Assembly (NCBI RefSeq): GCF_000987955.1
Contig: NZ_LAZU01000034.1
Location: 1 to 64,000 of the forward strand
Source: Paenibacillus sp. DMB20
Lineage (GTDB): Bacteria > Bacillota > Bacilli > Paenibacillales > Paenibacillaceae
Length of the DNA: 64,000 nt
Reading direction: 5' to 3'
Shown here: one piece after another, positions 38,681 to 47,287 of the stretch
How positions within the stretch are numbered: position 1 is the first letter of the stretch
Layout: the number at the start of each line of letters is the position of its first letter
Notes under the pieces: model-generated
Told to the model about the DNA's origin: nothing
What the model saw: the letters and a program-made list of their open reading frames with translations, nothing else
The model's database searches: none
Program-made: the position numbers and the translations under genes

Positions 38681-39050
38681 TTATGGCTGCCCGATTTGTT
38701 CCAGCTTCTGTTTGGCAAGCCCCGGTATTTCGTTTGCTTGCACTTCTTTGTAAGACCTTACGATATTGTCTCGTACGTATACGCACAGATAAGCTTGTTG
38801 CCGCAGTTCCTTGATCGCCGTAAACGTCAAGGCCTGCTCCTTCCCGTCCTTATCAAAGCCTGGCAAGGCATACTCATAAGTCGTATAGATCTCGCCGGAA
38901 TCGGATTTGCTTTCCAATCGCTTGCCTTCCGTAATTTGCACATAATATTCATCGGCACCGATCCGGTTAAGATTGACGTTTTGAATAAACAGAACGCCTC
39001 CGATAAGAATGACTAGAATGATTGATATGAAAATAATCGTTTTTTTTCAT
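38681..39050 (-). CDS. yxeA: YxeA-like secreted or membrane-anchored protein (frameshift)
   Basis: About 122 residues after removing one A from the A8 run just after the start (39040-39047). It then begins MKKTIIFISIILVILIGGV, a hydrophobic signal or anchor, followed by LNRIGADEYYVQIT and LTFTAIKELRQQAYL, as in the YxeA family. YxeA accompanies the YxdLM transporter in Bacillus. ATG 39050 behind AGGAGC. Function not established. Confidence 0.78.
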
Positions 39051-39071
39051 TTTTTTGCTCCTATACATCGT

Positions 39072-41004
39072 TTATGATTTGAAATTGGTTACGATTTTGC
39101 AGTACGCATTTACGGTCAGGAAGTAATAGATAAGATAAATGCATATATATATCCCCATGCAAATGATTACAGGCACGACGAGGTTGGTCAGCATCAATCC
39201 GGATAGTGCATATAAAGCTACGGTACAGTGGGCAATCCCGGCCATAAGCGGCATGGCAAACACGAACATGACCTGTTTAGCGACGGACTTTCGGATTTCG
39301 CTTTTTTTCACGCCAATTTTATATAAAATCAGATACCGGGATTTGTCGGAGTTGGCTTCGGTCAATTGCTTGAAATAAATGATGCTGCCCGTCGCAACGA
39401 GAAAGACCAGGCCGAGGAACCCGCCCATAAAAATGATCAGGCCGGATGCTTCCATCCCTCGGGCATAATCGCTGTAAAAGCTCGTAAACTTTGCCTCTTC
39501 CGGCATCATTCTTTCCAGTGCCTCCGTTAATGTCTTGGCTTTGTCCTGGTTGGTGATGCCGTAAGCCTCAATATTCTTCATGTTCGCATTGGGCTTCAGC
39601 TTCGCAAACAGTTCATCGCTGACCACGATGGTGGAATATACGGTGGCCTGGTTCAGAACGTTATATTTTTTCAGTTCAATAAATTCGATTTCTGCGCTGG
39701 CGCCGTTAGCGTTCAGCGTGATGGACGTATCCACATACTCGGGTGTCAATCCCTTCAAGTACATTGAATCGAGTGCAACGGCTTCTTCAGCCTTTAAGCT
39801 CAATGGATCTCGTCCCTGCCGTTTGGCCAATCGGTTGAAATCGCGATTGGACAAAACGGTAAAAGTTTGTTCCAGCCGACGTTCGTTCTTATACAGTCCG
39901 GATGAATCGGCATCGGCCTCAAGCAGGGACAGGGATTCATGGTATAGAATTTCATGCTCCGGATGCTCCCGAATCGTTTGGCTGACCTGAGCGCTTACCT
40001 TGCTGTTGATATTCATAAACATCATGCTGTTTGGATTGAATTGAGAAGTTGAGCTTCGATTGTTGTAATACAGGCTGTAAGCAGCCCCCACAGCGGTTAG
40101 CGTCGTGGCGCTAAGCACGGCGATGATCGTTAACGTACGGGCATTCCCTTTAATCCGATAAAGGAGCTGGGATGTCCCAATGATGTTAAGGCCCTTCCAG
40201 TAGCTTTTTTTTATTTTTTCTGGACAGCTTGAGCATAGTGACGGTTAAAGTATTGAACAGCAGATAGGTTCCGAAAATAACGGTACCCAGGATGACGAGC
40301 GGTGTCATCATGAAACCGAGCGCCGCCCAAACTTTCGAGTTCACGGGGTTTTGCAGCGCAAGCCAGTATCCGAAACCTACAAGGATCAGGGATAATGCTG
40401 CGATCGGCAGGGAAGACTTCGGTTCCTTCTCGTGCTGCTGATCCGCATGAAACAACTCGATTAATTTGAAGCGGTAGATCAGCCGGTAGCCTTGAAATGA
40501 AGTAATGAGCGTAATGATCATGAATACAACGAAGGTGTTGATGACCGCAGCAAGCGAAATGGAAAAGCCGGCTATGACATCGTAACCCATCATCTTCATC
40601 AGGATGGCGACGAAGAACCGGCTCAGCACAGAACCTAGCGCGATGCCCACGATAAGTGCCAGCACGCCCATCAGGAAATTTTCATAAAACAACATCCGGC
40701 CGATCTGCTTTTTGCGCACGCCGAGCAAAGAATACAGGCCGACTTCCTTTTTGCGTTTCCTTGTGAAAAAGGAATTGGAATACCAGATAAAAATGGCTAC
40801 GAATATGATGAGAACAACCGATGCGCCGCTGAAAGCGGAGCTGATTTTAGATGAGCTTTCTGATGCCGATTGCATCGTGTTGTCGTATTTCAACGATACA
40901 AACGTAAAGTAAATCACAATACTAAAGATCATGGATGCAAAATATAGAAAATAGTTGGTGAAATTTTTGCGGATATTTTTACTGGCGATGTTAAACAACG
41001 TCAT
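39072..41004 (-). CDS. ABC transporter permease of the peptide-resistance type, FtsX family (frameshift)
   Basis: About 643 residues after removing one base at 40205-40212, where the corrected reading is KNKKSYWKGLNIIGTSQLL. Ten-segment layout with a large extracytoplasmic domain between segments VII and VIII (about residues 310-510), as in BceB and YxdM. ATG 41004 (MTLFNIASKN) behind CGGAGGTGGG. Works with the ATPase encoded just upstream, overlapping by 14 nt. Such transporters sense and remove bacitracin, LL-37 or similar peptides. The substrate here is unknown. Confidence 0.88.
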
Positions 41005-41759
41005 GCTGCCCACCTCCGAGTAATGCCAGTACCTCCAGGATCTCTTGGAAAAAATCTTTGCGTGTCAAATGCTGCTTATGAAGCTCCTTAAAGAGCCGGC
41101 CGTCGTTTATAAAGATGACACGTTTGCAGTAGCTGGCAGCATACGCATCATGGGTAACCATCATAATGGTCGATTGGTTCGAATCATTGAGCTTGTTCAA
41201 ACTTTCCAGCAGGCTGGTTGCCGATTTCGAATCCAGCGCTCCGGTCGGTTCATCCGCCAGAATCAGGCTGGGATTGGTCACAATGGCCCTCGAAGCAGCC
41301 GTCCGCTGTTTTTGTCCGCCGGAAATATGATACGGGTATTTATCGAGAATTGGGCGAATGCCGAACGTGTCGGCAATTTGATTGACCCGGACCTCGATTT
41401 CCGCCGGAGGCACCTTGGATAATGCCAGCGGAAGGAGGATGTTTTCTTTCACGGTCAGCGTATCGAGCAGGTTGTAATCCTGAAAAATAAAGCCTAGCTT
41501 GTTCCGGCGGAAATCCGAAAGTTTTTTCTCATTCAGGGTCAGGATATTTTGACCGTCAATCGTGATCTCGCCGGATGTAGGCGTGTCTATGGTAGAGAAG
41601 ATGTTCAGGAGCGTGGACTTTCCCGCACCGGACGGTCCCATGATGCCGACAAACTCACCTTCTTTAATTTCCAGATTAATTTCCTGTAGTGCCGTATATG
41701 AATTTCCTTGGGTACCGAACGTTTTTGTTTACATGGATCGCTTGCAAAATGGTTTTCAT
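40991..41759 (-). CDS. ABC transporter ATPase of the peptide-resistance type (frameshift)
   Basis: About 255 residues after removing one A from A5 at 41722-41726, giving HVNKTFGTQGNSYTALQEIN. Walker A GPSGAGKST, signature HISGGQKQRTAASRA, Walker B LILADEPTGALD, H-switch MVTHD. Nearest known type is BceA/YxdL. It is the first gene of the unit and starts at ATG 41759. Confidence 0.9.
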
Positions 41760-41800
41760 AAGATGATCTCCTTGATAAGATGGGTTGGAATACAAACGTA

Positions 41801-41806
41801 ATCATA
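41801..41806 (-). promoter_or_regulatory. Candidate -10 of the peptide-sensing operon
   Basis: TATGAT on the minus strand, 42 nt before the ATPase start. The sequence 17 nt upstream (AAAATC) is a poor -35, which fits an activated promoter. Confidence 0.4.
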
Positions 41807-41837
41807 ACGGCCGCACCTTACAGGATTTTAATCCGAA

Positions 41838-41854
41838 CCTTAAATAATCCTTAA
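41838..41854 (-). promoter_or_regulatory. Direct repeat TTAAGG-N5-TTAAGG, candidate response-regulator site
   Basis: On the minus strand two TTAAGG half-sites are spaced 11 nt, one helical turn, which is the usual layout for OmpR-family regulators. It would lie at about -45 to -61 relative to the candidate -10. Confidence 0.45.
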
Positions 41855-41988
41855 CATTCAAACAGGACCCCAGTGGCAAGATAACGCTGCCTGTGGCTGA
41901 TCCCGTGATATTTAGGCTTCGGGAATAACTTCATCCATTCCAACCCATATTATGAGTAAACTTGTGATAAAGGAGACTCAAAACCATT

Positions 41989-42423
41989 ATGCAGATCATC
42001 GAAGTCATGACCAGACAAGTACAAACCTGTCAAACCAACGATCCGGTAGAAAAAGCGGCAAGAATTATGGAGAGTAGCGATGTTGGATCGGTGCCGGTTG
42101 TCGATCAGGACGGCCGGCTTACGGGGATTATGACGGACCGGGATATCGTGCTGCGCGGCGTGGCCAAAAACAAGGATTTAAGAATGACGACTTGCGGGGA
42201 GTTAATGACCGGCGAGGTTAAATGCTGCGAGCCCCACACGGAAATTCATGAGGCCGCAAACATGCTGGCACAGCATCAGATCAGACGCCTGCCGGTCGTA
42301 GATAATCAAGGCCGCTTGGTCGGCATTTGCGCCATCGGCGATCTGGCCGTGCGCGATATTTACATTAATGAATCGGGTGAAGCCCTGAGCCGGATTTCCA
42401 GGGGAGCAGGGACGCTTCAATAA
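41989..42423 (+). CDS. Tandem CBS-domain protein
   Basis: 144 residues formed by two CBS domains (VEKAARIMESSDVGSVPVVD and IHEAANMLAQHQIRRLPVVD). CBS pairs bind adenosine nucleotides, and stand-alone proteins of this kind are often stress- or spore-related. ATG 41989 lies behind AAAGGAG. It is transcribed away from the peptide-sensing module and is probably independent. Confidence 0.88.
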   Translation: MQIIEVMTRQVQTCQTNDPVEKAARIMESSDVGSVPVVDQDGRLTGIMTDRDIVLRGVAKNKDLRMTTCGELMTGEVKCCEPHTEIHEAANMLAQHQIRRLPVVDNQGRLVGICAIGDLAVRDIYINESGEALSRISRGAGTLQ

Positions 42424-42439
42424 TATAGTGATAACGTTA

Positions 42440-42489
42440 AAAACCCGCATGCTCTGCCATTGTTCTAAGGCAGGAAACATGCGGGTTTT
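42440..42489. terminator. Bidirectional terminator-like hairpin
   Basis: AAAACCCGCATG pairs with CATGCGGGTTTT, with an inner CTGCC/GGCAG helix. T on both flanks fits termination of the CBS gene and of the small minus-strand frame. Confidence 0.8.
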
Positions 42490-42493
42490 CTTG

Positions 42494-42596
42494 TTATACC
42501 GTTTTTTTCAGATAGTCAACCCATTCCTCGTACAGCTCTGATTCGGAGCAATGAAGAACTCCCTGAAAATCGGACGGATTTCGAATCAGTTAACAT
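42494..42596 (-). CDS. Possible very small gene, about 33 residues (one indel assumed)
   Basis: On the minus strand AGAGGAG is followed at 8 nt by ATG 42596. If one A is removed from TTAACTG the frame reads LIRNPSDFQGVLHCSESELY followed by EEWVDYLKKTV and stop, ending right before a hairpin. Without the correction the frame gives 26 odd residues. It may be a short peptide gene or a remnant. I do not recognise it. Confidence 0.3.
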
Positions 42597-42717
42597 GGTG
42601 GAATCTCCTCTTGACCTTACAACTCATTAGACACCGGAAAAAGGAAAAAGCCACAGGTGATAAAAGTTTTTTATGAGCTTTTCCGAGTTTCCGGCGTTTC
42701 AGAACTTGGTCAAGCAA

Positions 42718-42750
42718 AAACCGCCCGAAGCCAAAACGCTCGGGCGGTTT
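42718..42750 (-). terminator. Terminator of the YvfRSTU-like module
   Basis: AAACCGCCCGA pairs with TCGGGCGGTTT and on the minus strand continues into TTTTT, just after the response regulator stop. Confidence 0.85.
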
Positions 42751-42755
42751 CACGT

Positions 42756-43361
42756 TTAAATCCATCCTTTTTCCTGAGCCAGGGAAATGGCCTCAATCCG
42801 GTTCTTGGCCTCAAGCTTATTGAAGGCCTCGGACATGTAGTTGCGCACCGTTCCGTAGGACAGGTGCAGAACGGAGGCGATTTCGCTGGAGCTCTTGCCC
42901 TCGGCCGCAAGGCGCAGGATCTCGCGCTCCCGCTCGGTCAGCGGGTTGGCCTCCCTCACGGTGCCGAACACAAGCTCCGGCGATACCTCACGCCGGCCTT
43001 CCATGACCCGCCGGATCGCTTCGGCCAGCCGGTCGCTCGGCTCGTCCTTCAGCAGGTAGCCCTGAACGCCCGCTTGAACGGCCCGCTCGAAATACCCCGG
43101 GCGGGCAAAGGTCGTCAGGATGATCACCCGGCACGGGAGCTGCTGGGTTTGCAGAGCCTCCGCGACCTCAAGCCCGCTCATCACCGGCATTTCGATGTCG
43201 AGCAGACAGACGTCAGGTTTCAGCCGTGCGATTTGATCCAACGCTTCCCTCCCGTCGCCGGCTTGACCCACGACCTGAATATCCTCTTCAAAATCAAGCA
43301 GCAGGGCCAGCGCTCCCCGAAGCATTCGCTGGTCCTCCGCAATCAATACCGAGATGCTCAT
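42756..43361 (-). CDS. Response regulator, NarL/LuxR family (YvfU-like)
   Basis: 201 residues. Receiver domain with phosphoacceptor in VCLLDIEMPVMSG, and LuxR-type helix-turn-helix (LTEREREILRLAAEGKSSSE and following). It overlaps the kinase gene by 4 nt. Its gene order with kinase, permease and ATPase equals yvfU-T-S-R of Bacillus. Candidate binder of the TTGTCAT sites at 46256. Confidence 0.9.
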   Translation of the reverse strand: MSISVLIAEDQRMLRGALALLLDFEEDIQVVGQAGDGREALDQIARLKPDVCLLDIEMPVMSGLEVAEALQTQQLPCRVIILTTFARPGYFERAVQAGVQGYLLKDEPSDRLAEAIRRVMEGRREVSPELVFGTVREANPLTEREREILRLAAEGKSSSEIASVLHLSYGTVRNYMSEAFNKLEAKNRIEAISLAQEKGWI

Positions 43362-44507
43362 CCGGCTTCACACCCCTTATGGTTCGTAATCACGATTGGG
43401 ACGAACACCGTGAGTTGGGTGCCGTCCCGAGCTGTCATCTTCATCGTCCCGCCAACCAGAGCGAGGCGTTCGCCCATGCCTTTCAACCCGTTCTTCTCTT
43501 TCGCGGCTTGGCTATCGGTGCCGTTCGAAACCCCGATTCCGTCATCTTTGACCGACAGCCGCCACTCGCTTTCCGTTTGCTCGAAACCAATATGGCACTT
43601 GGACGCCCTGCTGTGCTTCACCACATTGGTTACGGCTTCCCGAAGGCACAGGCTCAGAATGTTATGGGCGGTATCGGGGATACCCTCGAATCTCGGATTG
43701 CCTTCGTGAGTCAATTCAATGCCGGCACTTTCCAGGATGATCCGGGCTTCCCTCAACTCTTCCGCAAGCGTAGCGGTCCTCATATCCGACACCAGCTCGC
43801 GTACCTGGCGAAGCGCCGCCCGGGACGTGTTCTGAATCTCGCGTGCTTCCGCCCTGGCCTGGTCCGCGTTGACGCCGACCAGCTTCTCCACGAGCTGGCT
43901 TTTCAGCGTAATCAGCGACAGCGTATGTCCGAGCGTATCGTGAAGGTCCCTTGCAATCCGCATCCGTTCCTCGCCCTTGATCAAATTGCGGATTTGCTCG
44001 TTGGCATGGGCCAGCTCCCGTTCCAGCTTTTGCTGCCGGTTCATGGACCGGATCCCGAAAGGAGAAAGCATCATGATGACGAGGAAGGGGAGGGTGTACA
44101 GGAGGCCCGGATTCCACACCTCCTTCAGATGGTAAAGGAGCGGAACCGTTTCGACGAGGAAGAACAGCACCAGGGTCATCCTGAACTTCCGGTCGTCCGA
44201 GTACCAGCCGATAAAATTGGCCGTGAAAAAGCCCATGAATAAATAATTGAATCCATACCCCATGCCGAAAGCAAAGATAATGGCCATTTGGAGCAGGAGC
44301 CAGTAAAAAAAAGGAGCGTTTTCCCTCCGCAAAATAAAGCTGCCGGTAGGAAATAACGAAAAGGCCAAGCATTATAAATCCGGCATTAAGCTTCCAGCCT
44401 TCTTCAAAGGCTAGAAGCTGATAGATCGGCATGCTTAAATAGATGAGCCACATATAAGGGAAAAATCCCAAATGTCGCGGAAATACTTGAAGCTTTCGAA
44501 GTTTCAT
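43358..44507 (-). CDS. Sensor histidine kinase, DesK/YvfT-like (frameshift)
   Basis: About 382 residues after removing one base from the A8 run 44305-44312, where the corrected reading is GKRSFFYWLLLQ. Four or five N-terminal membrane segments, then the DesK-type phosphoacceptor motif RIARDLHDTLGHTLSLI and a C-terminal ATPase domain with LREAVTNVVKHS and DDGIGV. It has no extracytoplasmic sensor domain, so it may sense through its membrane segments or the associated transporter. Confidence 0.9.
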
Positions 44508-44513
44508 TCACCA

Positions 44514-45263
44514 TCATCCTAACGTGGCTTGCTGTTTTTTTCGGATATAGGTGGATATTACCATAAAGAGCGCCAAATATCCCGCCAAAAGGATGACCGA
44601 TATCAGTTCGGGCATGTTCCCCCGGATGATTTCCCAGCCTCCGCTTGCAAAATGGTAGGACGGCAGCCACTTCCCGATCGCTTGCAGAAAGGACGGCAGA
44701 ATTTCCATCGGCATCCACATGCCTCCCATGAGGGCAAGTACCAGGTATGCCCCGTTGCTGACGCCGCTTGCGGTTTCCACGCGTTTCATGGAGCCGACCA
44801 GCGTGCCGACCGCCATGAACGGCAGCGAGGCCAGCATAATCCAGAGGCCGCTGGCGATCCACTGCCATGCCGGCAGCTGCACGCCGTTAATGAGGTACCC
44901 GGCCGTAAAAATGACGATAATGGACAGCAGGTGCATGACGGACTGGCCGAACATTTTTCCGAAGAAATAAATGCTTTCCGGCAGCGGAGTCACTCTCATG
45001 TAGACCGACCAGCCCAGCGTACGTTCCTGCACAAGCCGGATTCCGAGTGACATGATGGCGGAACCCATTACGCTGAACGTGGTCATGGATATCAGGTAGT
45101 GTGCCTGCCATAACACGGCGTCGGGAGCTCCGGTATTGACGACGCGAGTGAAGATGAAATAGAACATGATCGGCATGGCCAGGGACCAGAAGATAAAATA
45201 GGGATTCCGTATTATGCGAAGCAGTTCCATCTTACATTGCAGTACAGCAAGTTTTCCTTTCAT
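44514..45263 (-). CDS. ABC-2 type permease (YvfS-like)
   Basis: 249 residues with six hydrophobic segments, ABC-2 family (RIIRNPYFIFWSLAMPIMFY at the start, GGMWMPMEILPSFLQAIGKW near 180). Pairs with the ATPase upstream, 2 nt apart, as an exporter of unknown substrate. Confidence 0.88.
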   Translation of the reverse strand: MKGKLAVLQCKMELLRIIRNPYFIFWSLAMPIMFYFIFTRVVNTGAPDAVLWQAHYLISMTTFSVMGSAIMSLGIRLVQERTLGWSVYMRVTPLPESIYFFGKMFGQSVMHLLSIIVIFTAGYLINGVQLPAWQWIASGLWIMLASLPFMAVGTLVGSMKRVETASGVSNGAYLVLALMGGMWMPMEILPSFLQAIGKWLPSYHFASGGWEIIRGNMPELISVILLAGYLALFMVISTYIRKKQQATLG

Positions 45264-45265
45264 GG

Positions 45266-46186
45266 CTAGACGGCCTCCTCTTGTTTATGGGTCAGCTGCT
45301 CGAATGCTTCATCTAGGCTGCCATGTTCAATTCGCACGTCACGTACGGGCAATTCCTCACGGAAAATGAAGGAGAGCGCTTGATCGGTGTTCTCCGTAAC
45401 GAGATGCAGACGCCCTTCCTGTTCGTACACGTCCGTGACGCCCGCAAGCGCATCAAGCCGCTCGCGGACCAGATTTTGGGCCGTTTCGGCAACAAAGGAT
45501 ATGGAACGCCGCGTCAGCCTGGACTTGATTTCCTCCGGCGTGCCGTCAGCGACGACCCGGCCATCCTTGAAGAGCACGATCCTGTCCGCAATATCGTCCG
45601 CTTCTTGCAGATAGTGGGTCGTGAACAGAATGGTCTTGCCTTTGTCCGCAAGACTCCGGACGGTTTTCCAAAACAGACGCCGCGATGTGGTGTCCAGTCC
45701 TACAGTGGGCTCGTCGAAAAACAGCAGCTCGGGATTTCCGGCCAAGGCGAGCGCAAAGCTGAGCTTGCGCTTTTGTCCGCCTGACATTTTGGTGGCCCGT
45801 TTGCCCAGTTCCTCCTCCGTGAGCCCCGTCAATTTCATCAACTCCGTCATTTCCATCGGATGCGGATAATATCCCCGGATCAGTTGGATGATCTCGCGTG
45901 CCTTCAGGCTGTCCATTACGCTGACCTCCTGCAGCATCGCGCCTATTTTTTCCTTCACCTGCCGGTCCTTCGGGCTTCGTCCGAATAGCTTGACGTCTCC
46001 CTCTGTCGGGTCAATGAGCCCGAGTATCATGGACAAGGCCGTTGTCTTGCCGGCTCCGTTCGGGCCGAGAATGGCCGTTATGCTCCCTTTTTGAATCGCA
46101 AGCGAGATATGATCAACCGCTTTTTTCGCGCCGTATGTCTTGGTAACCTGCCCAAGCTCCACAACCGTTTCGCATACATGTTCCAC
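45266..46186 (-). CDS. ABC transporter ATPase, exporter type (YvfR-like)
   Basis: About 306 residues. Walker A LGPNGAGKTT, signature KMSGGQKRKLSFALALAG, Walker B LLFFDEPTVGLD, H-switch LFTTHYLQEADD, and a C-terminal DrrA-like extension of about 80 residues. Start taken as GTG 46186 behind GGCGGAGG. Starts at 46198 or further downstream cannot be excluded. First gene of the four-gene unit. Confidence 0.88.
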   Translation of the reverse strand: MEHVCETVVELGQVTKTYGAKKAVDHISLAIQKGSITAILGPNGAGKTTALSMILGLIDPTEGDVKLFGRSPKDRQVKEKIGAMLQEVSVMDSLKAREIIQLIRGYYPHPMEMTELMKLTGLTEEELGKRATKMSGGQKRKLSFALALAGNPELLFFDEPTVGLDTTSRRLFWKTVRSLADKGKTILFTTHYLQEADDIADRIVLFKDGRVVADGTPEEIKSRLTRRSISFVAETAQNLVRERLDALAGVTDVYEQEGRLHLVTENTDQALSFIFREELPVRDVRIEHGSLDEAFEQLTHKQEEAV

Positions 46187-46255
46187 CAAACTTAGCACCT
46201 CCGCCGTTTCTTTGATTTCATCATACCGCGGGGAATATAAACGGATTAGTAAAGG

Positions 46256-46285
46256 TTGTCATCAAATTGAGATGACAATTGTCAT
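46256..46285. promoter_or_regulatory. Triple TTGTCAT half-sites, candidate operator
   Basis: TTGTCATC (46256-46263) is followed after 7 nt by its inverse GATGACAA (46271-46278), which also forms the perfect 14-nt palindrome ATGACAATTGTCAT (46272-46285). It lies 70-100 nt upstream of the YvfR-like ATPase start and upstream of the divergent dehydrogenase gene. Confidence 0.45.
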
Positions 46286-46471
46286 GCCTAGCATGAAATG
46301 CCGGGAGGCGGCGCAAAATAGCAAAAGAACCTGGTCCCAAAACGCCGGACAAATCGGAAAAGAACGTTTATGCCAAGGCAAATGGTGTAAATAACATATA
46401 GAAAACGAACCATTGTCCGGTGTATATCTCGGTATATCACCGGGCATTTTTCTAGGAGGCGAAAGCGAAGA

Positions 46472-47257
46472 ATGTATGAGGATCTGAAGGGAAAGTCCGT
46501 AGTGGTCACGGGTGCCTCCTCGGGGATCGGCAGGGCCATTGCCTTACGTTTTGGAAGGGAACAAGCCCAGGTTATCATCAATTACAATAGCAATCCCGAT
46601 CCCATTGACGTTATGGTCAGGGAGATAGAGTCCTATGGAGGCCGCGCGGTCGGGGTACAGGCCGACGTGTCCAAGGAGGAAGATGTAAAGTCGTTGATCC
46701 GCGCAGCCCACGATCATTTCGGCTCGCTGGACATCATGGTCAATAATGCGGGAATTGAGAATGAAGCGCCGTCCGAGCAGCTGTCATTGGAGGATTGGCG
46801 CAAAGTGCTCGACGTAAATCTTACCGGGGCGTTTCTTGGTTCCCGGGAAGCCATCGATTACATGCTTGAGCATGGAATCAAAGGCTCGGTCATCAACATG
46901 TCAAGCGTGCATGAAGTGATCCCGTGGCCGCATTTTGTCCATTATGCCGCCAGCAAGGGCGGGATGAAGCTGATGACCGAGACGCTGGCGCTGGAATTCG
47001 CGCCGAAGGGCATCCGGGTGAACAATATCGGACCTGGTGCAATATATACCCCTATCAACCGGGAGAAGTTTGATGATCCCAAGACCCGTGAAAGCGTAGA
47101 GGCCATGATTCCCATGGGATACATCGGCAAACCGGAGGAGATTGCGGCGGTAGCGGCTTGGCTTGCTTCTACCGAATCCAGCTATGTCACGGGCATTACG
47201 CTTTTTGCGGACGGCGGGATGACGAAATACCCTTCCTTCCAGGGAGGACGGGGCTGA
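46472..47257 (+). CDS. SDR family dehydrogenase, glucose 1-dehydrogenase-like
   Basis: 261 residues. NAD(P)-binding TGASSGIGRAIA, NNAGIENEA, catalytic Ser in NMSSVHE and Tyr-Lys in HYAASKGG. The C-terminal YVTGITLFADGGMTKYPSFQ is typical of Bacillus glucose 1-dehydrogenases, many of which are spore enzymes. ATG 46472 is behind AGGAGGCG. The alpha-glucosidase follows after 30 nt, probably in one transcript. Confidence 0.88.
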   Translation: MYEDLKGKSVVVTGASSGIGRAIALRFGREQAQVIINYNSNPDPIDVMVREIESYGGRAVGVQADVSKEEDVKSLIRAAHDHFGSLDIMVNNAGIENEAPSEQLSLEDWRKVLDVNLTGAFLGSREAIDYMLEHGIKGSVINMSSVHEVIPWPHFVHYAASKGGMKLMTETLALEFAPKGIRVNNIGPGAIYTPINREKFDDPKTRESVEAMIPMGYIGKPEEIAAVAAWLASTESSYVTGITLFADGGMTKYPSFQGGRG

Positions 47258-47287
47258 CAACACTTACGGCAGGAAAGGAGCAGACCG

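Noticed and set aside
42657..43709. 350-codon plus-strand frame opposite the NarL-type regulator
   Set aside because: It is antisense to response regulator and kinase genes with all expected motifs.
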